A DNA stretch of 64,000 nt from an uncultured Microbacterium sp. GTDB lineage: Bacteria > Actinomycetota > Actinomycetes > Actinomycetales > Microbacteriaceae. Location: positions 85,400 to 149,399 of the forward strand of contig CALKHM010000104.1 of NCBI GenBank assembly GCA_937988695.1, written 5' to 3'. The notes below the pieces were generated by a model. The model ran no database searches. It was not told where the DNA came from and worked only from the letters and a program-made list of their open reading frames with translations. Both the position numbers and the translations under genes were made by a program. Below are positions 20,186 to 28,991 of this stretch, one piece after another; the stretch's first letter is position 1; each line of letters starts with the position of its first letter.

Positions 20186-22630
20186 TCACCGGAACCCCAT
20201 CGCCTCGAGCTCATCGCGCAGCCGATCCTCTGTGACGCGCGCCGGCTCGAACGCCACGAGCACCTCCTTCCGCACCGCATCGGCGTCGACCGTGCGGACG
20301 CCCTCGACCTTCCCCAGCTTGCGGCGGATACGCCGCGCGCAGGCGTCGCAGTGCATGCGTCGCGCGGGGATCACCGTCTGCACGACCCTCTGGTCGGCGT
20401 CGGCCGATGCGACGGAGGCTGCGCCCTCCTCTGCGGCACCGAGGTCGAGCCGCAGCGATAAGGTGGAGAGGAGCACCGCGGCGACGGACGCCGTGATGAT
20501 CCCGATGGCGAGCCACGTCGTGACCAGCCCCGCCGCAGCGAGCCCGATCCCGAGCGCGTTGAAGCCGACCGCGATGGCGATGTTCTGCTGCATCTTCCGG
20601 TGCGAGGCGCGGCCAAGCAGGATCGCGCCCACCACCTTGTCCAGCTTGTCGCTGACGAGCACCACGCCGGCCGACTCCATCGCCACGTCGGTGCCCGCGC
20701 CGAGCGCGATGCCGACGTTGGACTGGACGAGTGCGGGCGCGTCGTTGATGCCGTCGCCCACCATCGCGACCGTGCGGCCCTCCCGCTGCAGCCGCTCGAT
20801 CACGCTGACCTTCTCGTGCGGGAGCAGCTCGGCGTGCACCTCGTCGATCCCGACGTCCCTAGCGACCGCGGCCGCCACGGGGCGGCTGTCGCCGGTGAGC
20901 ATCGCCGTGCGGATGCCGAGCTCGCGCAGGCGCCGCATGACGTGGGCCGTGCCTGGGCGCGGCATGTCCTGCAGCGCGACCGCGCCGAGCAGGCCCCCGT
21001 CGGCGGCGGCGTACACCACCGTGTGGCTGCCCTCGTACTCCGCAATGCGGGCCACCACGTCGGCTCCGAGGATGCCGTCGACGTGCGCGCTCTCGACGTG
21101 CACGCCCTCGGCCTCGAGGAACGCGCGCCGCCCGACGACCACGCGGCGGCCACCGACCGTGGCGACGACGCCCTTGCCGGCCACCGCGCGGAAGTCGGAC
21201 GCCTCTGGGACGCGTAGCTCCTGGAACTGCGCGTAGCGCACGATGGCGCCGGCGAGCGGGTGTTCGCTCCCCGCCTCGGCCGCGGCGATGAGCGCGAGGA
21301 CCTCGCTCTCGTCGCGCCCGCCGAACGGGAGCACGGCCGTGACAGTGGGGCGCCCGTAGGTGAGCGTGCCCGTCTTGTCGAACACCACCGTGTCCGTCTC
21401 GGCGAGCGACTGAAAGAACTCCCCGGCCCGCACGAGCAGGCCGCGCGCGATTCCCTGGCCGCCACCGATGGCGAGGATCAAGGGGGTGGTCAATCCGAGG
21501 GCGCAGGGATACCCCAGAATCACGACCGAGATCGCGACCAGCGTCGCGCGGCTCACGTCGCGCGTGGCGACCAGCCAGCCCACGAACGCGAGGAGGGCGA
21601 GCACGTAGACGACCGGGCCGTAGTAGTTCATCAGCCGGTCCATGAGGAGCTGGATGGGCGGCTTCCGTTCCTCGATCTGGCGCATCAGTCGGACGACCTG
21701 CGCGACAAAGCCCTCGGATGCTGGCCGCGTCACCTCCACGCGCACGAAGCCGTCGAGGTTCATCGTGCCGCCCACCACCTCGCCGCCGGTCTCCCGGTAC
21801 ACGGGCGCGCTCTCGCCAGTGACGGCGGACTGGTCGAAGCTCGATGACCCGTCCCGGATCACGCCGTCCAGCGGTACCCGCTCGCCCGGTCGGATGGCCA
21901 CGACCTCGCCCGCCCGCACCTCGGCCACGGGGACTTCGACTTCCGCCCCGCCCCGAACGACTCGAGCTTCCTGCGCCTGCAGGGAGAGGAGCTTCCGGAC
22001 GGCTTCGGCCGCCCGCTTCCGGGTGCCGAGCTTCAGGGCACCGAAGAAGAGGTGGAGTCCCATGAGCCAGGCGGCGATGGGGAAGAAGTTCGGCCACTGG
22101 GCGGGTGCGACGAGGTGCCCCACGCCCACGGCGAGCGCCCCCCACGCGCCGCTCGAGAGCAACACGTTGGCGTTGATGACGCGCTGCCCGACGGCCATGA
22201 GCGTCTTCCGCAGGATCGGGTAGCCGATCCACAGGAGGACCACGGCGGCCACGACCCCGCTGACGACGGCCCGCATGCGGTCGGGCAGGCCGAAGAGGTT
22301 CAGCGGGTCGAACAGCGTGTCGGCCACCGCGAGGGCCACGCCGAGGATGCCGCGGCGCCTGATGGTCGTGAAGAGTGCCTCGTCCGTGCTGTACTGCTGG
22401 GCCTCGGTGGCGACGACCGTGTAGCCGAGCTCCTCGACGCGCTGGGCGACTTGCTGCTCGCTGACCTGCGTCCGGTTGGCGTCAACGAGGATGACGCCGT
22501 GGACGAGGTTCACCTGGACGCTGTGCACGCCGGGCATCCGGCCCAGCGCCTTCTCGACCGACATGGTGCAGAACGAGCACATGAGGCCGCTCGCCTTCAC
22601 CTGGATCAGACTGCTCTCCTTGCTCGCCAT
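20186..22630 (-). CDS. P1B ATPase with YPC motif and HMA domains at both ends
   Basis: 814 residues from ATG 22630, chosen for GAGGGAGGG upstream. N-terminal HMA with C18/C21 (GLMCSFC), about six helices, TGES, a TM6 motif G373-Y374-P375-C376 followed by [34 protein letters not shown], then a second HMA domain at the extreme C-terminus with H760-C761-D762-A763-C764. Known P1B classes carry CPC, SPC or TPC here; Tyr in the first position and a C-terminal HMA are both unusual. The substrate cannot be assigned. It probably forms an operon with the GDCCVxC protein just upstream, under the divergent ArsR. An ArsR partner suggests a thiophilic or divalent metal. Confidence 0.9.
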   Translation of the reverse strand: MASKESSLIQVKASGLMCSFCTMSVEKALGRMPGVHSVQVNLVHGVILVDANRTQVSEQQVAQRVEELGYTVVATEAQQYSTDEALFTTIRRRGILGVALAVADTLFDPLNLFGLPDRMRAVVSGVVAAVVLLWIGYPILRKTLMAVGQRVINANVLLSSGAWGALAVGVGHLVAPAQWPNFFPIAAWLMGLHLFFGALKLGTRKRAAEAVRKLLSLQAQEARVVRGGAEVEVPVAEVRAGEVVAIRPGERVPLDGVIRDGSSSFDQSAVTGESAPVYRETGGEVVGGTMNLDGFVRVEVTRPASEGFVAQVVRLMRQIEERKPPIQLLMDRLMNYYGPVVYVLALLAFVGWLVATRDVSRATLVAISVVILGYPCALGLTTPLILAIGGGQGIARGLLVRAGEFFQSLAETDTVVFDKTGTLTYGRPTVTAVLPFGGRDESEVLALIAAAEAGSEHPLAGAIVRYAQFQELRVPEASDFRAVAGKGVVATVGGRRVVVGRRAFLEAEGVHVESAHVDGILGADVVARIAEYEGSHTVVYAAADGGLLGAVALQDMPRPGTAHVMRRLRELGIRTAMLTGDSRPVAAAVARDVGIDEVHAELLPHEKVSVIERLQREGRTVAMVGDGINDAPALVQSNVGIALGAGTDVAMESAGVVLVSDKLDKVVGAILLGRASHRKMQQNIAIAVGFNALGIGLAAAGLVTTWLAIGIITASVAAVLLSTLSLRLDLGAAEEGAASVASADADQRVVQTVIPARRMHCDACARRIRRKLGKVEGVRTVDADAVRKEVLVAFEPARVTEDRLRDELEAMGFR

Positions 22631-22727
22631 GCGGCCATCCCTCCCTCGATCCCGGCGGACTCCGGCGCGGCCCGGACGGGCGCACCTCGACTGATGGGGA
22701 GTCTGCAGCCTGTAGTCGAGTAGAGGG

Positions 22728-22958
22728 TCAAGGCCCGCTGCGCGAGCATCCTTGTGCGCCCGCGCCGCCAGCCTGAATCGGGGGGCACGGGACGGAGCCG
22801 TACGAGCAGAACACGCAGCAGTCGCCCGTCTTCGGCCGCAGCCGCGAGTGGCAGCCGGCGCACTCGTGGAAGAACACGCAGGCGTCAGTTGGCGTCGTCC
22901 GCGTCTCGGCATGGCCGCAGGACGGACAGGTGAGGACGGAGGTGAGCGTCACGGTCAT
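22728..22958 (-). CDS. GDCCVxC domain-containing small protein
   Basis: 76 residues. LTCPSCGHAETRT opens with a CxxC knuckle, then HECAGCHSRLRP, then the signature GDCCVFCSYGSVPCPPIQ. I recognise this as the GDCCVxC small-protein family, some members of which are selenoproteins. Here every position is a normal Cys codon, with no in-frame TGA. With about ten Cys it is surely a metal or thiol protein, and such genes sit in mercury/heavy-metal islands. It lies 97 bases upstream of the YPC ATPase in the same direction, and its start faces the divergent arsR. The sequence after PPIQ is low-complexity and may be a variable tail. Confidence 0.85.
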   Translation of the reverse strand: MTVTLTSVLTCPSCGHAETRTTPTDACVFFHECAGCHSRLRPKTGDCCVFCSYGSVPCPPIQAGGAGAQGCSRSGP

Positions 22959-23107
22959 GGGGGATACACCGCCCAGCCCTCGTTCGGCCCTCCCGACCCA
23001 GCCGTGCCGATACGGGTGCTGGAGGGGCGCCGACGGTTCCGGTTGGCCGGGACGAGGCGGACGGGCCGTGGGGCCGGCCTCGCGGCCTGAGTCCGCCCTC
23101 TGGGCGG

Positions 23108-23128
23108 ATCAAGAATAGTTGATATAAA
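23108..23128. promoter_or_regulatory. ArsR-type operator ATCAA-N6-TTGAT with overlapping TATAAA
   Basis: Arms 23108-23112 and 23119-23123 form a perfect inverted repeat in a short AT-rich island of otherwise GC-rich DNA. TATAAA (23123-23128) abuts it, nine bases before the arsR ATG. This is the usual layout for ArsR-family autorepression, and it lies between divergent arsR and the GDCCVxC-ATPase pair. Confidence 0.75.
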
Positions 23129-23136
23129 ATTGACCC

Positions 23137-23736
23137 ATGATGACCGATGCGGCGTCTCTCGCCGCCCTCGACCTGACCCGTGCCGTGCGCCTGTTCCACG
23201 CGTTCTCCGACGAGACCCGCCTCGGCATCCTCGAGATGCTCCGCAGCGGCGAGCGGTGCGTGTGCGACCTGCAGGCCGACCTCGACGCCGCGCAGTCTCG
23301 GCTCTCCTTCCACCTCAAGGTGCTCAAGGAGGCGGGGCTGGTGACAGACCGGAAGGAGGGGGGGTGGTCGTACTACACGCTCGTGCCGGACGCCTTCGCC
23401 GAGACGCACGACCTCGTGCGGGCGCTCGCCAGCGGGCCGCCGGCCTTCGATCCGCTCGCCGAGCACGACGCCAGCCGGAGTGTCTGCCATCTCGCGACTG
23501 TACGCCGATCCGGTCCCATCAGTCGCACTGATGTAGGGCCGCCAGCTACCGATGCCGAGCATCATCACGCGCGCAGCATCCGCAGCCCACTCGCGATGAC
23601 GACGAACTCGCTCACCTCGTGGGCGATCACGGCCATTGGCAGTGTAAGCGTGCCGAGCACCGCACCGACGACCAACACGCCGATCACGGCCGCGGAGAGC
23701 GCGAGGTTCTGCCGCACGATGCGCTGGTTGCGCTGA
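23137..23736 (+). CDS. ArsR/SmtB-family repressor with abnormal C-terminal run-on
   Basis: The first 100-110 residues are a clear ArsR winged helix: RAVRLFHAFSDETRLGILEML, ERCVCDLQADLDAAQSRLSFHLKVLKEAGLV and GWSYYTLVPDAF. CVCDL is the alpha-3 Cys pair used by arsenic and Cd/Pb sensors. Normal proteins stop near residue 110-120. Here the frame runs to 199 residues and overlaps the 3' end of the convergent ATPase gene by 172 bases, where the extra sequence is just its reverse complement. So the native stop has probably been lost by a deletion or frameshift around 23450-23560. The DNA-binding core looks intact. Confidence 0.82.
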   Translation: MMTDAASLAALDLTRAVRLFHAFSDETRLGILEMLRSGERCVCDLQADLDAAQSRLSFHLKVLKEAGLVTDRKEGGWSYYTLVPDAFAETHDLVRALASGPPAFDPLAEHDASRSVCHLATVRRSGPISRTDVGPPATDAEHHHARSIRSPLAMTTNSLTSWAITAIGSVSVPSTAPTTNTPITAAESARFCRTMRWLR

Positions 23737-25763
23737 GCGAGCCGCAGCCCATCCACCAGCTTCTCCAGGTCGTCCCCCATGAGCGCCACGTCGGCCGTCT
23801 CCAGGGCCACGTCCGTCCCGGCCGCCCCCATCGCCACGCCCACTGTGGCTTCGGCGAGGGCGGGCGCATCGTTGACGCCGTCTCCGACCATAGCGACGTG
23901 GCCGTGCTGTTCAGTGAGCTCGCGGACGATGCGCGCCTTGTCCTCGGGCTTGAGGTCGGCGTAGACGGTGTCGATCCCCACCTCGCGCGCGATGGCGTCG
24001 GCCGTGCGCTGGTTGTCCCCTGTAAGCATGGCGATCTTGCGCACCCCGGCCTCGTGGAGCGCGCGGATCGCGGCCGCGGCATTCGGCCGCACGTTGTCGC
24101 GGATGGCGAGGAGAGCCCACGCGGCCGACGCATCGCCGACCAGGATCACCGTCTTGCCCTCCGCCTGCAGCCGCGCGACCTCACCGTTCACCGATGTCAG
24201 CGGCACGGCGAGCTGCCGCTCGAACAGGGCGGGGCTTCCCACGTAGACCTCGCGCCCGCCGATCCGCGCCGAGGCGCCAGCACCGGTGATCGAGCGGAAG
24301 TCCGCGATGCCCGGCGGTTCGACGCCCCGCGAGCTCGCGTAGCGCGTGACCGCCGCCGCGAGCGGGTGCTGGCTCCGGGCCTCCACGCCGGCTGCGAGCC
24401 GTAACGCCTCCTCGGCCGCAACTGGCGCGCCCGCGAGCGGCACGACGTCGGTCACCTCCGGCGCGCCGTGCGTGATGGTGCCGGTCTTGTCGAGCGCGAC
24501 GACGGTGACCTTCGCCAGTTCCTCGACGAAGACGCCGCCCTTGATGAGGATCCCCTTGCGAGCAGCCGTGCCAAGGGCCGCGACGAGCGTGATCGGGATC
24601 GAGATGACGAGCGCGCAGGGAGCGGCGGCGACGATGAACACCGTGGCCCGCGTGACGGCCTCCCGCCAGGACATCGTGGCCAGCAGCGGGAGCAGGATCG
24701 CCATCAGGATGCCGACGCCAAGGACGGCGGGGGAGTAGCGCTTGCCAAACCGCTGGATGAATCGCTCGCTCGCGCCCTTCCGCTCGTGCGCCTCCTCGAC
24801 CATGTGGATGATGCGCGCGATGGTGTTCTCGGCGAACGCCTTGGTCGCGCACACTTCGAGTGCGCCCTCGCCGTTGATCGTCCCCGCGAACACCGTATCG
24901 CCCACGCCCTTCTCGACCGGCACGCTCTCGCCGGTCACCGGCGCCTGGTTCACGCTGGACGCGCCGACGAGGACCTCGCCGTCGGTCGGCATCGACTGTC
25001 CCGGCTTGACGATGAAGACGTCGCCCACGGCGACCTCCTCGACGGGGATCTCCGTCTCGCGACCGTTGCGCCGCACGAGCGCGGTCTTGGGGGCGAGCTC
25101 CATCAACGCACGCACCGCAGATCGGGTCTTCTCCTCCGTGTACCCCTCCGCCGCCTCGGACATCGAGTAGAGGAAGGCGAGCATCGCGCCCTCGAAGGGC
25201 TCCCCCATGACCGTCGCGACCACTGCCGCGACCGACATGAGCAGCTCGATGCCGACCTCGCGCTCGAGGACGAGTTCCTCGAGTGCCTCGCGGCCGAAGT
25301 AGTAGCCGCCGATCAGCAGCGACGCGACGTAGATCCAGGTCGTCACCGCCTCGGGCGTGCCGCCCCGCCCCAGCAGCCAGCCGGCCAGGAGCAGGACGCC
25401 GGAGACGGCAGAGGCAATGACCTTCGGGTTCTTCCACGGCCGCGGCGCCTCCGGCATCGACATGGCCTCCTGAGGCGGGAACCCCAGCTCGCGGAGCGCG
25501 TCCTTCAGCCGGTCGGTGGTAACGGCCTCCGGGTCATAGTGCACGTCAACTCGGGCGGCGCTCGGATACACGACGAGGTCCGTGACGCCCCGCACGCCCT
25601 TGAGCGAACGGTTGATGCGGTTGGCGTCGCTCTCGCAGTCGAGATTGGCGACTCTGACGTCGAGCCGCGCCGATGGCGGCCCCGGCGTGTGCATGGGCTC
25701 GTCGGCGTCAGTGCCCGTCGCGTGAGCCGCGACGGTCGGGTCGGGGATATGCGGTGATGTCAT
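23565..25763 (-). CDS. P1B ATPase with APC motif, divalent-metal type
   Basis: 732 residues from ATG 25763 (GGGAGGGAGGA upstream). The N-terminal HMA-like domain has NLDCESDANRINRSLKGVRGV, with a single Cys instead of CxxC. Then TGES, a TM6 motif A381-P382-C383 followed by ALVISIPITLV, DKTGTITHG, TGDN and GDGVNDAPAL, and a C-terminal helix VIAHEVSEFVVIASGLRML. That last signature with ALVIS groups it with Zn/Cd/Co-like exporters rather than CopA. APC replaces CPC. A CadC-like sensor and a membrane protein precede it on the same strand, supporting Zn/Cd/Pb export (inference). Its last 172 bases are overlapped by the run-on of convergent arsR. Confidence 0.9.
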   Translation of the reverse strand: MTSPHIPDPTVAAHATGTDADEPMHTPGPPSARLDVRVANLDCESDANRINRSLKGVRGVTDLVVYPSAARVDVHYDPEAVTTDRLKDALRELGFPPQEAMSMPEAPRPWKNPKVIASAVSGVLLLAGWLLGRGGTPEAVTTWIYVASLLIGGYYFGREALEELVLEREVGIELLMSVAAVVATVMGEPFEGAMLAFLYSMSEAAEGYTEEKTRSAVRALMELAPKTALVRRNGRETEIPVEEVAVGDVFIVKPGQSMPTDGEVLVGASSVNQAPVTGESVPVEKGVGDTVFAGTINGEGALEVCATKAFAENTIARIIHMVEEAHERKGASERFIQRFGKRYSPAVLGVGILMAILLPLLATMSWREAVTRATVFIVAAAPCALVISIPITLVAALGTAARKGILIKGGVFVEELAKVTVVALDKTGTITHGAPEVTDVVPLAGAPVAAEEALRLAAGVEARSQHPLAAAVTRYASSRGVEPPGIADFRSITGAGASARIGGREVYVGSPALFERQLAVPLTSVNGEVARLQAEGKTVILVGDASAAWALLAIRDNVRPNAAAAIRALHEAGVRKIAMLTGDNQRTADAIAREVGIDTVYADLKPEDKARIVRELTEQHGHVAMVGDGVNDAPALAEATVGVAMGAAGTDVALETADVALMGDDLEKLVDGLRLAQRNQRIVRQNLALSAAVIGVLVVGAVLGTLTLPMAVIAHEVSEFVVIASGLRMLRA

Positions 25764-25864
25764 GCGTCGATGTCCTCCCTCCCTCGGTTCCGCTCGATCT
25801 GACCCTGTCCTGGCTGCCCCGGCACGCCGCTGCGTCGCGCGGTCGCCCGCGACGACGAGGCTAC

Positions 25865-26227
25865 TCATCCACTGCGCAGGACGCCGAATACCAGCACGCC
25901 GACGAACCCGAGATACGCGCCATCCGGGACGAGCACCTGCCCACGCGTCAGGCCCGGCCGCCGCGCGCCGAACGGGATGAAGACGACATAGAGCACAGCC
26001 ACCAGCGCGGCGAACGCGAGCGCGGTCACGAAGACTACGAAGTCGCCGACCAGCGCGGTGGTGAGCGCGAGCTGGAAGAGCGCGAGCGAAGCCACGTGGT
26101 CACCGGCCAGCCGCCCCCGAGGACCTTGTTGGCGATCCCGGGCGGCCGGCGCCTCCGAGCCGAGCGCCCACTGCCGTGGGCGGCCCTCTGACGCGCCGGC
26201 GGGTGCCCGGTTAAGGAGGCTACGCAT
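25865..26227 (-). CDS. Small membrane protein between CadC-like regulator and APC ATPase
   Basis: 120 residues from ATG 26227, overlapping the regulator stop by eight bases, with GAGG just upstream. A polar Arg/Ala-rich N-terminus of about 45 residues is followed by two or three hydrophobic segments (LALFQLALTTALVGDFVVFVT, LVAVLYVVFIPFG, GAYLGFVGVLVFGVL). The family is not recognised. Its place between sensor and exporter suggests a metal-transport accessory, but it could be a truncated transporter. Confidence 0.55.
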   Translation of the reverse strand: MRSLLNRAPAGASEGRPRQWALGSEAPAARDRQQGPRGRLAGDHVASLALFQLALTTALVGDFVVFVTALAFAALVAVLYVVFIPFGARRPGLTRGQVLVPDGAYLGFVGVLVFGVLRSG

Positions 26228-26711
26228 GATCCTCGACATGCTGCAGTCCGTCGCGGACGAGGTCCGCGACATGGCCGTCGTCCAGCGAGTAGTAGGCGAT
26301 CTTCCCGACCTTGCGGTACCGCACCAGCCGTAGCTGCCGCAACGTCCGCAGGGAGTGCGAGACCGCAGACCGCGACACCCCGACCAGCGTCGCGATGTCA
26401 CAGACGCAGAGCTCCTCGGCCGTCAGTGCGGTGACAATCAGCAGGCGGGTGGGATCGCCCAACGCGCGCAGTGTCGCCGCGAGGGATGCGAGCCGCTCCG
26501 AGGGCGGCAATGCCTGACGCGCACGCTCGACCTTGACGCGGTCGATGACCTCGATCTCGCACACGGGCGAGTTGTTGGCCCCACGTGCACGGGCCCCAGC
26601 CGCGATCCGGCGACTGGACTTGGAAGCGCGAGTCTGGGCGCGGTCGCCGCCGTTGGCGCGTTGGCCATCGGAGCGTGGGGCAGAGCGGGATTGCGTGGCT
26701 GAATGCGGCAT
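26220..26711 (-). CDS. CadC-like ArsR/SmtB repressor with both metal-site types
   Basis: 163 residues. After a basic disordered N-terminus comes C51 in VCEIEVID, matching the N-terminal metal arm of CadC (whose second Cys is Val here). The alpha-3 pair C102/C104 (ELCVCDIA) is present, with helix-turn-helix SRSAVSHSLRTLRQ. The alpha-5 set D145-x-H147-x10-H158-xx-D161 resembles the Zn site of SmtB/CzrA. Having both sites is the CadC arrangement and points to Cd/Pb/Zn sensing. A 20-bp dyad sits directly upstream. It heads a regulator-membrane protein-ATPase unit. Confidence 0.9.
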   Translation of the reverse strand: MPHSATQSRSAPRSDGQRANGGDRAQTRASKSSRRIAAGARARGANNSPVCEIEVIDRVKVERARQALPPSERLASLAATLRALGDPTRLLIVTALTAEELCVCDIATLVGVSRSAVSHSLRTLRQLRLVRYRKVGKIAYYSLDDGHVADLVRDGLQHVEDHA

Positions 26712-26728
26712 GATTACGTTTGCTGGTC

Positions 26729-26748
26729 ATGTGAGCACTCACTCACAT
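26729..26748. promoter_or_regulatory. SmtB/CadC-type operator ATGTGAG-N6-CTCACAT
   Basis: Perfect seven-base arms at 26729-26735 and 26742-26748. The inner TGAG-N6-CTCA matches the TGAA-N6-TTCA style of SmtB/CzrA operators. It lies 17 bases before the CadC-like start and also upstream of the plus-strand secreted gene of the czc-like cassette, so it may control both directions. Confidence 0.72.
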
Positions 26749-26810
26749 ATCGTACCAGCGCCGCTCCTCGTTTGCAATCCACAGTGCTCGCACCCGCTCG
26801 CGCGCTCCTG

Positions 26811-27248
26811 ATGTCCCTCGGCTCACGCCGCTGCCGGCTCCGGCGCGTCGTGGCCGTGCTCATCATGGGCGTGTTCGCCTTCGAGTGCGGCGAGCCGCTG
26901 CTGGCTGCCGGCGCAGCCCCGCCGCCACTTGTCGAGCCATCGGTCGCGACCGCTGGCGCTTCCTTGAGGGCCGCTGCCGCGAGCGCCTCTGCGGTGGGCG
27001 CCCTAGCTGCTACCGGCGCCGAGGTTCTCGCGGCAGCGCCTGCCGGTGGCCCGGGCCGGGGCGAGCGCTCGGCGCCGAGCTTCCACCCGTGCGCGTGCAC
27101 GCAGGCTGCCACATCCCTCGATGCGGTGCCGAGCGTGCCCGTACCGTCGCTGCTCGAGCGCGCCGCGCCGCCACAGCCCAGCGTGCGCGTCCCGTCAGGC
27201 CCGACGCCGGAGATCCCGCTCCGCCCACCCGCCGCGCGCGCGGTCTGA
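26811..27248 (+). CDS. Secreted Pro/Ala-rich protein leading the czc-like operon, unknown
   Basis: 145 residues from ATG 26811. Basic start then a hydrophobic signal (VVAVLIMGVFAFECGEPLLAAGA), a long Ala/Pro region, a small Cys motif FHPCACTQA and a Pro-rich end. No family is recognised. It mirrors the short secreted protein that precedes the cus-like operon in position and plan, suggesting a shared but unnamed periplasmic role. High bias in composition means it could also be a poorly conserved or non-functional frame. Confidence 0.5.
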   Translation: MSLGSRRCRLRRVVAVLIMGVFAFECGEPLLAAGAAPPPLVEPSVATAGASLRAAAASASAVGALAATGAEVLAAAPAGGPGRGERSAPSFHPCACTQAATSLDAVPSVPVPSLLERAAPPQPSVRVPSGPTPEIPLRPPAARAV

Positions 27249-27500
27249 TCGCCCCGCGCCTCGAGCCGCACCCGCCGACGGTGCGCTCGGGGCTGACCGA
27301 GGCGCGTCGTTAGTACCGCCGTCCACTCCCGCGCGCCTCCCGGTGTGCGCTTCCGACGCGCCACACGGCGCACGACTCGGAGCGTCACGCATCACCGCGT
27401 CCCGGCTACCTGTACGCCCTCTCGTCACCGCTCCAGCCCCGTCGGTGGAGCCCTCGCGAGCGGCAGGCCGTCCCGGGGCCGCCCACTTGAGAGATCCCCT

Positions 27501-28991
27501 GTGCCCTGTTCGTCCGGTCCCGCGATTCTCCGCGCGCGCCTCCACCCGTTGATCGTGGCGGTCATCGCCGCGGCCGTCACGCCACCGTCGGTGATGTTGT
27601 CGCCGGCCTCGCTCTCGGCGCAGGAGGTGGCGCCACTACCCACCGGGACGACGTCTCCCCCGGATTCGCTGCTCGCCGCCCTGCTGCCAGCGTCGCTTCG
27701 CAGCGCACTCCTCTCCGCGAGCCCGGAGTTGGGCGTCCGCCGCTCGGCCGTCGCAGCCACCGAAGCGCGCCGCGACGCCGTAGGGTACGCGCGCCCTGCC
27801 GTGCTCTCGCTCGAATCGGAGGAGTCGCCGGACGGGCGCCTCGACCGCGGGACCACCTCGCTCGTCGTCAGCCGCGGTTTCCTGCCTAGCGGCCAGCGCC
27901 GCGCCGAGCGGGCCGTGGCCGCGGCGGCCGTGCGCGCGACCGAGATCGCGCTTGACGCGGGCGAGCGTCGGGTGCTCGCCCGCGGTGCCCGTGCCTTCGC
28001 GCAGGCCGTCGGCTGGCGCGCGGTGGCCGCGCGACTCGCCGCGCAGGACTCGCTGCTGGCGTCGACCGAGACGTCGCTCCGCACCCGCTTCGCCGTCGGT
28101 GACGCGCGCTACGTGGACGTGCTGCGCCTGCGCACCGAGCGGCTCCACGTGCAGACCGAGCGAGCCGTGGCCCGCACGGAGGCCGAGATGGGTGTCCTCG
28201 AGCTCAGCGCGCTGCTCGGTCGTGAGGCCGCATCCGAGGCGATGCTGATCGCGCTCCTCGACTCCGCCACGGTCGAAGAACGCCACGCCGCCGCGGCAGG
28301 TGTCGGCGTCGCTGGGATCGCGCCGACGCTGACCGCGGCGGCCCTGCCGCCGGCGCCATCGCTCGAGGCACTGGTCGCACTCGCCCGCGACGTTCGCCTC
28401 GCCGACGCGCAGCTCGACCGCGCCACGGCTGCGCACCGGCTCGTCCTGGCCGGTCAACAGCCGGCGGTGAGTGCCTCCCTCGGTCTGCAACGCATCGGTG
28501 CCGAGGGCGATGGGTCGGCGAGCCTGGGCCCCGTCCTCAGCGCGAGCGTCTCGCTCCCCTTCACGGCGCGCCGGGCGAACCGCGCGGCAGCCGTGGCCGC
28601 GGAACGCGACGTCGTGACGGCGCGCGCGGCGCGTGCGGCGACCGAGGCCGCCGTGCACGGTGCGCTCGCCGCGGCACGGGCGCGGTACGAGTCCGCCCGC
28701 GCCCGGCTCGCCGAGTACGATGCGGCGCTGCTGCGTGCCGCGCGCGAGGAGCGGGAGAGCGCGCTCGCCGCGTACCGCACCGGCGACCTGTCGCTCCTCG
28801 AGCTGCTCGATTTCGAGCGCGCCCTCGCGCGTGCGGAGACCGACCGGACCCGCGCGGCGCTCGACGCGCTCGCCGCGCTCGCTGACCTCCTCTCCGGCGC
28901 CCCGACGGGCGAGAGCCTGTACGAGATGACCGCCACTGATACCGACCCCATGCCCATCACGGGCTCGACCGGGGAGACCGATGACCGATAA
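27501..28991 (+). CDS. czcC: CzcC/TolC-like outer-membrane efflux factor
   Basis: 496 residues from GTG 27501 (GAGAG upstream); a longer frame reaches 27345 but its N-terminus is all Arg/Pro and unlikely. Signal-like LIVAVIAAAVTPPSVMLSPASLSAQ, then two OMF repeats of helical hairpins with RFAVGDARYVDVLRLRTERL and AAYRTGDLSLLELLDFERAL at equivalent positions. It is the outer-membrane channel of the divalent-metal RND system. It overlaps the adaptor gene by 11 bases. Confidence 0.85.
   Translation: MPCSSGPAILRARLHPLIVAVIAAAVTPPSVMLSPASLSAQEVAPLPTGTTSPPDSLLAALLPASLRSALLSASPELGVRRSAVAATEARRDAVGYARPAVLSLESEESPDGRLDRGTTSLVVSRGFLPSGQRRAERAVAAAAVRATEIALDAGERRVLARGARAFAQAVGWRAVAARLAAQDSLLASTETSLRTRFAVGDARYVDVLRLRTERLHVQTERAVARTEAEMGVLELSALLGREAASEAMLIALLDSATVEERHAAAAGVGVAGIAPTLTAAALPPAPSLEALVALARDVRLADAQLDRATAAHRLVLAGQQPAVSASLGLQRIGAEGDGSASLGPVLSASVSLPFTARRANRAAAVAAERDVVTARAARAATEAAVHGALAAARARYESARARLAEYDAALLRAAREERESALAAYRTGDLSLLELLDFERALARAETDRTRAALDALAALADLLSGAPTGESLYEMTATDTDPMPITGSTGETDDR

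Noticed and set aside
22728..22958. Selenocysteine in the GDCCVxC protein
   Set aside because: All key codons are ordinary Cys, and no in-frame TGA occurs.
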